This document shows, in pieces, positions 9,665 to 19,525 of a stretch of DNA of 64,000 nt (positions within the stretch are counted from its first letter, which is position 1; each line of letters begins with the position of its first letter). The notes under the pieces were generated by a model. The model saw only the letters and a program-made list of their open reading frames with translations. It searched no databases and was not told the DNA's origin. Where the stretch lies: NCBI GenBank assembly GCA_001766655.1, contig MJCC01000016.1:243478-307477 (forward strand), given 5' to 3'. The stretch comes from Phytomonas francai (taxonomy: Eukaryota > Euglenozoa > Kinetoplastea > Trypanosomatida > Trypanosomatidae). The position numbers and the translations under genes are program-made.

Positions 9665-11414
9665 TTTTTATTCTGAAGAAGCTTGGCTTGTCTATTCTTT
9701 ACAATGTAAATTGTCAATGTATTTCTGTATAGATTTTTATGACAATTTGTATTGATATATGAATGGTAATTAAAAGAGTACTCAAAATATCTTTAGGCGG
9801 GATAGAGGAGATGTAAAGTGAATAGATGGAGAAAGGGAAAAAATATTATCCCCTTTTGGAGAACAGTGAGAGGGCAAACCTTGCCTTTTATCTAGCGCAT
9901 CACCATCATAAAGCGGAGAGATTCAAACAGACTTATTTAAATATTTTTGTATAGATCCAATAGTGGTACTGTCATAAACCCTTTGTGTGCATAGGTGAAA
10001 AAGTTACATAATCACAGTTTACCATAGCAGATCACATTATGAGCCTCTAATTAATTATTATATCAGACATATGGCATCAGGCTATCAATTCAGCTTCGAT
10101 TTCGAGCCACCTCATCCTTGTCGTTCAGGATGTCATTAGAAGATAGCATTAGCATTTGGTCTCCCGCTATCTGAAATGGAGCGAACAGTATGGGGAAATG
10201 AATCCTTTCAACACAAGCAAAGCGCGACCAGCGGCTGGGCCTCCTCTCCAGCCCACCTGGAGGAGCACACGCCGCTTTCCTGAAGCCTTGCCTCATTTGG
10301 GTGTTCAAACAGAAATCCCCTCACTGCTAACGAGTCTGTCCAGGCATAAACTTCTCCAACCCCTTTCGTTTAATGTACTTGTAGTTGGGGGTCGTCAAGA
10401 TGCCACTCAGTGGATGTGAGTGGAATGGGGAACGTCTTTTCCAGCATTTTTACGACGCTGAGAATGCTTTTCCTCCATAAGCGAGCGTTTTAGCGTCGGC
10501 GGTAATAATCTCTGATCGAATTTTTGATATAAAATATTAGAATGCAAGAAACGATAAAAAAGGAGAGAATCAAAAGCCGCTGCAGAGTTCAACTACAAAA
10601 TGTAGCTCACTCGATACAAACAATCTAAACTGTAGGGCAATGATTTATGAGCGGGTAATAGCAGAGGAAAGAAGGGAGAGATCTTCTTTTACTTCATTGA
10701 ATGACTGAAAAAATGGACACTAAGACTAAAGAAGAAACTCATATGATAACAGCGAAAGCTACGATAACGCTGCTAGTGATATACCTATATCTATATGTTT
10801 AGATATATATTCTTAAATTTTAAAGCCAATACTGGGAATAGTCTTTTACTTTAGAAGATTAAAAAATAATAATAATGCGTAAATATACTTCATTTCCAGA
10901 GATATTCATACGCTGAATACAAATAAAATTACATTTGAGAACTTATTTAAATAATTTATAGGCAAGCTAAATAGGTGCCGGTTTAAACAGTGAGGAATAA
11001 ATAGGTTTATTACATTCTAATACGATACCCACAATAGTTAGCATACGTCTACCCATATAATTATTAACATGTCATGCCTGAAACACGCATGAAATTAATC
11101 ATTTATTTATTTAGAATTTTTATTATTATACTATAACAACCGAGGTTCATTCGACATGCAAAATACACCCCTTTTCCTTATTTATATATAAATATATATA
11201 ATTTTTATTTCATAGCTAAAACACGCTACAAATAATTCACCCCCATAGAATGTCTTTAAATAACCTATATTTCCTTTTTAACTTTATAAAAATACTTAAT
11301 ATGCCGTACGATGCCTAGAAGTTCGGATAAGACAAGGGTAAAATCCGCCCAACACGTGTAGCAGAGGAGGGGGGAGGATTTCATGAATGGTAAATAATAG
11401 TGAGCCTCTCCCCT
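9665..11414. other. Long spacer between squalene synthase and acetyl-CoA carboxylase
   Basis: About 1.75 kb. It is mostly AT-rich, with a slightly GC-richer island at about 10080-10420 holding short overlapping frames on both strands (72-87 codons). None resembles a known protein, and the minus-strand one lacks a good ATG context. The part next to 11414 would be the 3' untranslated region of the carboxylase mRNA. Confidence 0.5.
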
Positions 11415-14400
11415 TTATGAACTTTTCGGCTCACAGGGGGTGGTGGAGGGATGCGAACGAAGTGCCGCCAGCGCCTGCTCCGCGCAGTCTGGATCCTCAA
11501 AAAGCTCGGCCAGGATCCTTGCCATGGACCCGTCCTCGACCTTGGACTGGGCGAGAAGGGCCTTTATCTGCCCCAGCCGCTCCTGGTGCGCGCGCTCGGC
11601 CGCCTTGTCGTCCGCGCCCGCGGCCCAGCCCCCCCTCTTTCGCGCCTCCCGCAGCCACGCGAGCTGGGCGGCGTCGTCGACGCCCCATGGGGCCGCGCCG
11701 CCCGTCGGCGGGGGGGGGTTCTCCGCCGCGTAGCGCCGCTCGATGAGCCGGACGGCGTCGGCGAGGCTCGCCGCGAGCCCGGCCTCCGCGAGGTCGTTCG
11801 CGACCTCGAGCTCCTCGAGCTTGCGCAGGAGCTTGGCGTGGAAGAGGCGCCGGCTGTCCTTCCACGGGACGACGTCGCGCACGACGCCCGTGGCCTTCAG
11901 CCGGACGTGCGTGTCGTGGAGCTCCGCGAAGCGGACCGCGACGTCGCGGTAGGCCGGGAGCAGCCGCAGGACCTCGTCCCGGGCCTGCTTCGGGCTCATC
12001 TCGGCGAGCCCGGGGTGGTTGCGGTGGATGAGCTCCTGGATGTCCTTGTCCCGGAACTTGATCTCGGCGATGCCGGCGGGCTCCAGGATGTTCCCGCGCG
12101 ACGACCAATCGCAGTACATCTCGACCGCGCCGTTGTGGTTGATCACCGGGTCCACGACGACCCAGGCCCCGCCGCGGAGCTCGCCGAGGGGCGGGATGTA
12201 GATGAACACCGGCGCGGTGTACACGCGCAGGTTGTCCACGATCGCCGCGCCGAACTTGAGGATCTGGTCGAACATGTCCCGCATCCCGCCGGAGAAGCCG
12301 CGCCAGTTCGCGAGGATGAAGCAGGGCAGCCGCTCGTGGTGGAAGTCGTCGAGCGCGTCGGCCGTCTTGCGCGCGGAGTCCGGGAACCAGACCTGCCCCG
12401 CCTGCGCGACGAAGGAGGACGACGACGTCGGGTCGGCCGGGTCGGCGGGGTTGAAGCGCCGCGTCGTGCGCGTCTCGACCAGGATGACGCCGCAGGGCAG
12501 GCCGCCGAGGGTCGCGCGGCCGACGACGACCGACTTCGCCCACCCCTCCAGCGCCTCCGTCCAGGAGCCGCGGTCAAAGAGCCCCGGGCGGCCCGGCAGG
12601 CCGGTCACGAGCAGCCGCGGGTCGTACGGCGCGTCGGCCGCGGGCAGGAAGTCGACGTCGCGGTCGACGGGGTCCTCGACGGCGGCGGTGAGCCGCCGCG
12701 GCGTGCACCGCCGCGCGTGCGCGACGGCCGGCACGTAATCGAGCCACCGCAGGAGCACCTTCGCCGACGCGTAGTCGTTCTTCGGATTCCAGTGCGCGAC
12801 GCCGTTGGGCCCCATCACCTGCCGCCCGCCGAGCTGCACGCTGTCCGCGTAGACCTCCTTCCCGAGCATCCGATTCAGCGCGCCGGCCCCGGTCAGGAGC
12901 AGCGGCGCCTCGCCCGTCTGGATCACGCGGCGGCCCAGCCGGTTCAGGTACGCCCCGATGCCGACGCTGCGGCCGGTCACGACGCTGATCGTCGGGATCT
13001 CGGCGTAGCTCCGCGACATCTCGCCCGCGAGGACAGCCGAGCCGCGCAGGTTCTCGACCCCGATGTACTCCGTCGGGGCCCCCACGACGCCCTTCAGCAC
13101 GTAGCGCGTCTCGCCCTCCACCACCCGCTCCTCGACCGCGACCGCGACCTTCTTGCCCGCGAGCGAGGCGTAGTCGGCCGGGGTGAGGTACATGTAGTCG
13201 ACCCCCTTCTCGCACATCGCGACCCGAAAGCGCCGCTTCACCTCGTCGCTCAGGCCCAGCCGCGCGCCGCTGTTCGCGCTGATATACACAAAAGGGATCG
13301 ACTCCCGCCGCGCGAGATGGCAGGCGGCCTTGAAGACGGCGTCCTCGTTCAGTGCGAAGGAGCCGGACTGAAAGGTAATGTCATTGGCCACCATCACCAC
13401 GCGCCGCGTCGGGCTCTCCGCCGCGGTTCGCTCGCAGGGGGGGCGGTAATACGCCGGCGGCGCGTACTCGATCATCCAGGCGAGCATCCCAGACCGGGGA
13501 GTCGGCGATCGGGACGTGCTCAGGGTCTCGCCATCCTCGCCGATAAAGAGCTGCGTGGCGCGCAGGGGTTGGCTGGGGATGGCACCCCGTTCGAGACCTC
13601 GCAGACGGCACAGCTCGACCCACTTCTTGTGCAATATGAAACCAAGCAAACTCGGCCAGTCCTCGCAGTACGTGGTGCCCGCAGCCCGCGCCTGCAGCCG
13701 CTTGATCTGCTCGTTCGTGAGTGGTGGATAAGGGGTCATGGGAACCTTTAAATCCTCATATGCGTCATTATGGTCCAAGGATGGCTCCTTAGTTGCCGCA
13801 TTCCTGGATGGCAATAGCGCTTGAAGCGCTTCCAGCTTGGAGAGGGCCTTGTGGTTCAATGCGGCAACTCTACCTGAAACGGGAGATAAAGAGGAGGATT
13901 CAAAGAGGTTATCGCTTGACATCGACACCGCAGAGAGCGCGATGTCCTCAGCGGTGTCCGCACGATGCAGAAACACCGCACCCCTCTCAATCGATTCGTA
14001 GTATGTTTTGACCACGATACCGTATCCACTGGGACTCTCCACCACGACGCGCATTGAGATCACCCCGCGCGCCACCCTCAACGGAAAAGAGAGCTCCACC
14101 TCCGAGATCCCAAGCGCCAGTAGACGCTGCTGGTACGAGACCCCCACCGAGGCAATCAGGCGACGAAGCGATCCCAGGTCAAAGGTCATCTTGATCATCT
14201 TGACAAAGATGTGGTTGCTTGGCGGGTACTGAATCGTGGCGTCGTTCCGCGCGACCTCGAGCGCGGCCAAGGACTTGGAGATCATGTGGCCGGCGTCGAC
14301 CTCCGTGGCGACCGTCCACGGCTCCACGCCCAGGTCGTGCGGCGTGACCACGATGCGGGCGAAAAGACGGCTCTCGAACTTGGAGGCGGGCTTCGTTCTC

Positions 14401-17400
14401 GGCGTGGCTTTGAAGACGTGGACCTCCCTGTACGGCGATGGGCAGCGGCAGACGTCGAAGTTGGACAGGCGCTCCAGCTCAAGGCGGCGCGCCGACTGAG
14501 GCAAGACGTTCCGCATAAGCTCGTCCTCACGAAAGTCGAGGCTGCGGCGGAAGGTGAAGATGTGCGGGCCCTCGTGAAGCCCGTGCACGACGTAGTAGAT
14601 CGTCTCGAGGAGCTTGTACTTGGCAATCACCGCCTGGTTCTCTTGCAGGGCTCGTCGACAATACTCCGCGACGGACATCTGGGAGCAGTTGTGCGTGGCG
14701 GAGAGGAAGATGGCGCACACGGTGGCGTCGTCCGTGCACCGCGCGAGAACCTCCTGGAAGGAAACCTCGAGGGTCGGGTGCAGGTCCTGGTAGTGCGGAA
14801 TGACTATGCACAGACCCGTTTTGATGCATGGATCGTTCTGTTCTTGCGCGTTCCCGTCAATCTCCAGATGTTCGAGCTCTTCCAGTGCCTCAAAGCTGTA
14901 CGTCGCGTACCAGTTCGACCCCAACTTGAAAATGTCCAAGTCCTTGATCATGTTGTCCCCAAAGTACTCGCGCAGGATGAAAACCTCGAGGCAGACCTGT
15001 GTGAGATGAGATATCTGGCTATCGAACATGATGGAGCAAAACAAATCATAGCCGTAGCTGCTAGCGATGAGGTCGTCCATGGAACCCTCCTCCAACTCCT
15101 TTGCGAGGAGTACCTTGCGCTCGGCAAGGGAGGGCAACAGGCACTGACGCAACAGGTAGCGTGCCTGCAGCAGCAATGGGCCTAGGTCATGGGACTGCAA
15201 CTCGACAATCTTGGAGAGGGTTGGCTGCAACGATTTAAGAAGAAGGTGGTTGGACTCCAGGTAGACTAGAGTGCTCTTAACGACTTCATGGTGGCAGCTC
15301 TGATTGTGCGCAAAATCCATCGCGAAGATCTCCGTATGATTCTTTTCCGAGCTCCGTAAATTTTCAAGCGCCTCCTGTCTCGTTAGCTGGTCAAAAGAGG
15401 ACTCCACCGAGACGTATTGGCCGATGATGGTTGATAAAATGACACCCATTTTTTCGTTTGGGGTCCGTACCTTGGGCTGGATCAGTTCGACCTCTGGTAA
15501 GAACGACAAGTGAAGTTTCTCGAGTGTTACCGAGGACAGGAATACTGAGGCCAAGTCCTGAAAAATGGTCTGCAGATCTTTCTCGATAGGCACGTCTTTG
15601 AAGTGGTACCCTTGCAACTTATTCCAGAGCCGTTCCGCCGCGCGGGAAGCCCTTGTGAGACCGTCTGGGTGCTCGTACCTGTGATCGTGCAGTAGTTCAT
15701 CTGGCCAGGGACCCTTGTCGTCCTTCGGCCGGTTGACCTTGCTCGGGTCGTCGGGGGTGATGCTCACGAGCAGAGTGCCCACGGCGATGGTGCTGCTTGG
15801 CAGGGCGTGATGGTGAAGCAGGCCGGAGGTGGTCACCCGCAGGGGTAGAATCATCTTCATAACTTCCATCTCGGCGAACATTTCGCCCCTCGTGACGTGG
15901 GCACCGTCCTCAACAAGGTAGCGCACTAGCCTCCCGGGCACGGAAGCCGTAATTTTTGTGGGGTCGACATCACCAGTGAAGGTGATGACCTTGTTGCCGA
16001 TCGTGACGCGTATGCTGTCGGGATCCTTTGCTATATAGGCCACATAAGTCCTGTTTCCAATGGTGAGCTGTGTGGCGCCGGACTTGAGGATGCGATAGGG
16101 CACATTGATGATGCTGCCGTTGAGCGACAGCGCGTACTCACTCGGGGCGACTCTGCCGGCCGAAACCGTGTATTTTACGCTGTGGCATACATACGACTCG
16201 GTGATGTAGTTAGAGAGGTATTCTCTAGAGGGCGTATGACCGGCAGAGAGGAATGATATATATTTATCCATGTTCCACTGCATACAGCGTGAGCTACGAA
16301 AGATGCTGGCGGCAATTAGGGCAAGGTATACACCATGACGGCTTGGCGCCGCCGCTTTAGATTTAGCGATAAGACGATCCAGCCATGCAGTGTCCACATC
16401 GCACTGCCGGAACTCCGGCGTTTCCAGGAGTTCCATGATATACGCCGAGGAGGTGTGGATCTCACCGCGAATGACAAGGTTGCGCAGGGCCAGAACTGCA
16501 CCGCGTCGGGCGTCCTCACGGGTGTTACCGGAGGAGAAAACGTGACCAAACTGCGAGTCCGCAAACTGATGTATCTCGCCACCGGAGTTGACCGAGAAGT
16601 AGCCCCAGCACTCTTTGCTGTTCTTAAATGAAATTTCCTCTATTCGACCGGAGGTTGGACGGAAGCCCTCATCTGTATTCTCAGAGGTGATGCGTACGGC
16701 AATAGTGTGGCACCTCGGCGGCAGACTCTCGCGGTTGACAAAGTCGATAGGTGAAGTACCATAGGGATCCTCGCCATAAAACTGGCGCACCTCCGGGATA
16801 CGGTAGAGTGGCACTCCCATCCCCACGCAAAAAAGGGCGGCGGGTAGGTTGACACCAGAGATAAGTTCCGAAACCGGGTGCTCAACCTGAATGCGCGGGT
16901 TCAATTCCAGAAAGTAGAACTGGTGGGTAGCTTTGTCGTACATGTACTCAACCGTGCCCAGTCCTCCGTAGTTGACAGCTTTGGCAAGGCGAATGGCAGC
17001 CTGTTCCATCGCCGTAATCACATCCCGCGGGACGTTAAAGACAGGGCCCTCTTCAACGACCTTCTGGTGGCGTCTTTGAACGCTGCAATCACGCGTGCGT
17101 ACAGTGATGCAATTGCCGTAGTCATCCGCGAGCAATTGTACCTCTAAATGGCGTACATTACTGAGCATGCGCATAACGAAGATATGGCAGCCTTTTACCT
17201 CCTCCGCGACAGCCAAGAACAAATCTTTTACCTGTCCGATGGACGTACAACACCGGATTCCTTTTCCTCCACCACCCTCTGAGGCCTTGATCATTACTGG
17301 AAATCCGATGGCGCGGCAAGCCCTCTCACAGCTCTCTGGCGTCGTGACGTAGGCCCTGCCATAGATCTCAGGATCCAAGTCATATTCGCCAGGCGGTAGC

Positions 17401-17945
17401 TGAATTTCGCTACCGCTCCACGGTACTGTCGGCACGCCATTCGATTGGGCAATGATAGTCGATGCAATCTTGTCGCCCAAAATAAACATGGCTTCCTTGC
17501 TTGGGCCGAGAAATGTTACGCGCTTCGATTTTTCGCATTTTCGAGGAAGTTCTGGGTTCTCGGAGGCGTGGCCCCAGCCGGGGTAGATGGCATCGCACGT
17601 GTTCTGCAGGGCGGTATGCATGATAAGGTCCACGTTAGCGTAGTTGTTGCGATTTGTCCCACCTGGAACCGACACGTGCTGATCAGCCATGGATATGAAC
17701 TCGGCATTTGATTTAAGATCCTCTGGTGTGGCCATGACCACGAATTGAACAACCTCCGAGTCGCCGAGGTGGTCATAGAGCCATGAGCGAATAGAATCAA
17801 TACCCTTCACAGCAGCTAAGCCGTTGTTCGAAATGAGGAGGCGACGTATGGGGCGCGTTGCTCCTAATGCTTCGAATAAATGATCAAGGGAGCTGAAATG
17901 CGCTCCGTGAAACCCAAAACTCCCTTTCTCAACATAATGGTCCAT
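11415..17945 (-). CDS. ACC: Acetyl-CoA carboxylase, multidomain eukaryotic type
   Basis: Carboxylates acetyl-CoA to malonyl-CoA for fatty acid synthesis and elongation. With the ATG at 17945 (MDHYVEKGSFGFHG) it is 2176 residues; the codon before is TTG. It has the full set: a biotin carboxylase domain (about 30-540) with ATP-grasp loop GGGGKG near 224-229; a biotinyl domain with EVMKM, the biotinylated lysine being about residue 697; a long central region; and a carboxyltransferase domain from about 1430, with SANSGARLG near 1555 and the GFSGGMRDMFDQ signature near 1880. It has no organelle presequence, consistent with a cytosolic enzyme. Codons change sharply in composition at about 13.7 kb: the carboxyltransferase half is far richer in GC than the rest. 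No frame interruption is seen. Confidence 0.97.
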   Translation of the reverse strand: MDHYVEKGSFGFHGAHFSSLDHLFEALGATRPIRRLLISNNGLAAVKGIDSIRSWLYDHLGDSEVVQFVVMATPEDLKSNAEFISMADQHVSVPGGTNRNNYANVDLIMHTALQNTCDAIYPGWGHASENPELPRKCEKSKRVTFLGPSKEAMFILGDKIASTIIAQSNGVPTVPWSGSEIQLPPGEYDLDPEIYGRAYVTTPESCERACRAIGFPVMIKASEGGGGKGIRCCTSIGQVKDLFLAVAEEVKGCHIFVMRMLSNVRHLEVQLLADDYGNCITVRTRDCSVQRRHQKVVEEGPVFNVPRDVITAMEQAAIRLAKAVNYGGLGTVEYMYDKATHQFYFLELNPRIQVEHPVSELISGVNLPAALFCVGMGVPLYRIPEVRQFYGEDPYGTSPIDFVNRESLPPRCHTIAVRITSENTDEGFRPTSGRIEEISFKNSKECWGYFSVNSGGEIHQFADSQFGHVFSSGNTREDARRGAVLALRNLVIRGEIHTSSAYIMELLETPEFRQCDVDTAWLDRLIAKSKAAAPSRHGVYLALIAASIFRSSRCMQWNMDKYISFLSAGHTPSREYLSNYITESYVCHSVKYTVSAGRVAPSEYALSLNGSIINVPYRILKSGATQLTIGNRTYVAYIAKDPDSIRVTIGNKVITFTGDVDPTKITASVPGRLVRYLVEDGAHVTRGEMFAEMEVMKMILPLRVTTSGLLHHHALPSSTIAVGTLLVSITPDDPSKVNRPKDDKGPWPDELLHDHRYEHPDGLTRASRAAERLWNKLQGYHFKDVPIEKDLQTIFQDLASVFLSSVTLEKLHLSFLPEVELIQPKVRTPNEKMGVILSTIIGQYVSVESSFDQLTRQEALENLRSSEKNHTEIFAMDFAHNQSCHHEVVKSTLVYLESNHLLLKSLQPTLSKIVELQSHDLGPLLLQARYLLRQCLLPSLAERKVLLAKELEEGSMDDLIASSYGYDLFCSIMFDSQISHLTQVCLEVFILREYFGDNMIKDLDIFKLGSNWYATYSFEALEELEHLEIDGNAQEQNDPCIKTGLCIVIPHYQDLHPTLEVSFQEVLARCTDDATVCAIFLSATHNCSQMSVAEYCRRALQENQAVIAKYKLLETIYYVVHGLHEGPHIFTFRRSLDFREDELMRNVLPQSARRLELERLSNFDVCRCPSPYREVHVFKATPRTKPASKFESRLFARIVVTPHDLGVEPWTVATEVDAGHMISKSLAALEVARNDATIQYPPSNHIFVKMIKMTFDLGSLRRLIASVGVSYQQRLLALGISEVELSFPLRVARGVISMRVVVESPSGYGIVVKTYYESIERGAVFLHRADTAEDIALSAVSMSSDNLFESSSLSPVSGRVAALNHKALSKLEALQALLPSRNAATKEPSLDHNDAYEDLKVPMTPYPPLTNEQIKRLQARAAGTTYCEDWPSLLGFILHKKWVELCRLRGLERGAIPSQPLRATQLFIGEDGETLSTSRSPTPRSGMLAWMIEYAPPAYYRPPCERTAAESPTRRVVMVANDITFQSGSFALNEDAVFKAACHLARRESIPFVYISANSGARLGLSDEVKRRFRVAMCEKGVDYMYLTPADYASLAGKKVAVAVEERVVEGETRYVLKGVVGAPTEYIGVENLRGSAVLAGEMSRSYAEIPTISVVTGRSVGIGAYLNRLGRRVIQTGEAPLLLTGAGALNRMLGKEVYADSVQLGGRQVMGPNGVAHWNPKNDYASAKVLLRWLDYVPAVAHARRCTPRRLTAAVEDPVDRDVDFLPAADAPYDPRLLVTGLPGRPGLFDRGSWTEALEGWAKSVVVGRATLGGLPCGVILVETRTTRRFNPADPADPTSSSSFVAQAGQVWFPDSARKTADALDDFHHERLPCFILANWRGFSGGMRDMFDQILKFGAAIVDNLRVYTAPVFIYIPPLGELRGGAWVVVDPVINHNGAVEMYCDWSSRGNILEPAGIAEIKFRDKDIQELIHRNHPGLAEMSPKQARDEVLRLLPAYRDVAVRFAELHDTHVRLKATGVVRDVVPWKDSRRLFHAKLLRKLEELEVANDLAEAGLAASLADAVRLIERRYAAENPPPPTGGAAPWGVDDAAQLAWLREARKRGGWAAGADDKAAERAHQERLGQIKALLAQSKVEDGSMARILAELFEDPDCAEQALAALRSHPSTTPCEPKSS

Positions 17946-18114
17946 CAAGGCAATGTGGTTAATAAAGAAGTCAATGTACGCAGAAGAAAAAGAATGAACC
18001 CTTTTATAGGGAAATATATTCTAACAAAATACTGGTAAAAAATTAAAGCTTTATGTAGAAATTCACTGCCCTTGGGAAATATTCTGGCAGATGTTACACC
18101 AAGGCAGAGTCGCT

Positions 18115-18528
18115 TACTTGAAGAGAGTAAATGTAAATTTCAGAAGGTGAGAGACAAATCAAGCAAGCAAAGGAAAACGCCAAGAGGAATATTTCTCCAT
18201 CTAAACCGAAAATATCAAGCATTGCTGACAATAACCATCTAGCTCGAGAAGATACTCGAAGAAGAAATCCTACCGTCAAGAGCTGTTTCTCTTCAGGGAG
18301 GGGAGAAGGAGGAGGGCTGGAAAGCAATTACTATGCCCCTTTTAGGTTACACTGAACTCGCTTCGGGCCATTCGAGCACCGAGTAGCAACACGTCAACAC
18401 CCACCATGGAACCCACTTCCTCACACAGCGCGTCGGCCCAGCATCCGTCCGTCTCCCAGGCAGCGTGAAAAAGCGGCTAGTATGCGATGGAGGAACCAGA
18501 GGACTCCTCGCTGCGGTGCCGTTTGGAC
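18115..18528 (-). repeat. Second copy of the PPP4R3 gene end and 3' flank
   Basis: Positions 18320-18528 match 29332-29540 at a constant offset of 11012, with two mismatches seen by eye (18330 and 18522). In gene sense the copy includes the last 15 codons of PPP4R3 (KRHRSEESSGSSIAY and stop, stop at 18477) and the following 3' flank. From 18319 down to about 18115 the similarity to 29150-29331 continues but is clearly diverged, with small gaps. The match ends abruptly at 18528, inside what would be the PPP4R3 coding region. Confidence 0.92.
18291..18316 (-). promoter_or_regulatory. Predicted trans-splicing tract for acetyl-CoA carboxylase
   Basis: An uninterrupted 22-nt pyrimidine run in gene sense (complement of 18295-18316) is followed within a few bases by AG at 18292-18291. 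This is the strongest such signal upstream of the carboxylase ATG and would give a leader of about 345 nt. The tract is missing at the equivalent place beside PPP4R3. A weaker tract at about 17976-17996 is closer to the ATG but has no AG after it. Confidence 0.5.
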
Positions 18529-19270
18529 GGGGTACTCGCTTCTGCACTAAAAAGCATACCGCAGTAACGGCTCAGCCACGAAAGATGAAAGCAAACGAAG
18601 ATCGCTGAGGGAGCCCACGGCGGTAAACAGGAGCGGAACGGAAAGCTGTCAGGAACGGCGACCTGCTGAGCGGCACAAAGCTTCCCGAGCAAGGAGAATC
18701 TAGCAAATTCCGCATGTTGAGCCCGCTTCGATTCGAGGCGCCTCATCATTAGGGTGCGGCGAAATCGCCCAAACGCCGCTGCTGGTGCGCCAACACGACA
18801 CCGCTAACTCTCACAACCTTTGTGAACATGTTCCGAACGGGTGCATAGATCCATAAGCACGCATACCCTTCTTTCGCTATGGTTCGCGCTTTACACATTT
18901 TCAGAGCAAATGAATTAGAAAAAATTCCCATGTAAAGTACCCTTTCGCCGAGCCAAAGGAGAAAAAGAATCAATCAGGAACTTTCCCGGCATGCTAACTG
19001 CTCCTAACATGTGGAACCGAATAAACGTTTCTTAAATCGACCCTATGTTATTATTCGGAGTAAGCAGTTTGAGTGATACCGATAATAAGAGCCTGTGGCT
19101 CTGTCAGCTATCTAGTCGCCTCTCAATCTCCTTTTCGCCGCGGTATCAAGCGCCATTTATACTACCCTCACCATTGCTGCTCGCCGCTTACACTGTCCTC
19201 CAATGTTATCTTTTGAAATTTTAAGTATCTTATGCTTTATATATTATGCGGGGTGAATGTAGTACTCAGG

Positions 19271-19525
19271 CTATGCCACGTTAAAATCAGGGAAAACCTC
19301 TTCAAAGGTCTTCCCCATCTTTGTGTGCTTCTCAAAATGCTGTTCCAACTCCGGACGCCGTGCGGTGCGAGGGAAACCTTGGAGACAAATCTTACACTGC
19401 ACTGCATTTTTGCTCTGTTCGTGTTTTTCAAGATCCTTGCTGGTGTGTTTTGTTCCAGCACTTTGCTGCTTTTTCATTGCGCGTTCACGACGCTGGTTCG
19501 CTCGGCAACCGTTCCCTGATGGCAT
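19271..19525 (-). CDS. Small zinc-finger protein, ZNF706/At2g23090 (SERF-like) family
   Basis: An 84-residue protein from the ATG at 19525 (MPSGNGCRANQRRERAMKK) to TAG at 19271. It has the layout of the small eukaryotic family that includes human ZNF706 and plant At2g23090. The N-terminus is basic and Gln/Arg/Lys-rich like SERF/4F5 proteins. A C2H2 finger follows: CKIC, a 13-residue spacer region, then HFEKH, and a short tail with FPDF. The finger cysteines (CKIC) and histidines (HFEKH) are all present. Family members are small basic proteins with roles in protein aggregation or RNA/DNA contact that are poorly settled. The gene sits alone between dihydroxyacetone kinase and the carboxylase. 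Confidence 0.8.
   Translation of the reverse strand: MPSGNGCRANQRRERAMKKQQSAGTKHTSKDLEKHEQSKNAVQCKICLQGFPRTARRPELEQHFEKHTKMGKTFEEVFPDFNVA

Larger units (their letters stand above)
17946..19270. other. Spacer containing a copied PPP4R3 3' end and the carboxylase leader
   Basis: This spacer holds the duplicate of the PPP4R3 gene end (18320-18528), a more diverged extension of that match (about 18115-18319) and a strong pyrimidine tract in minus sense. From 18530 to 19270 nothing is recognised. The minus-strand frame 18477-18749 ends in the copied codons but otherwise resembles no protein. Confidence 0.6.

Noticed and set aside
11451..13751. 766-codon open frame on the plus strand
   Set aside because: It lies wholly antisense to the carboxyltransferase part of acetyl-CoA carboxylase. 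High GC removes stop codons, and the predicted protein is Arg/Asp/Val-rich with no family features.
18477..18749. 90-codon minus-strand frame ending like PPP4R3
   Set aside because: Only its last 15 codons are PPP4R3-derived, from the duplication; the remainder is not protein-like.
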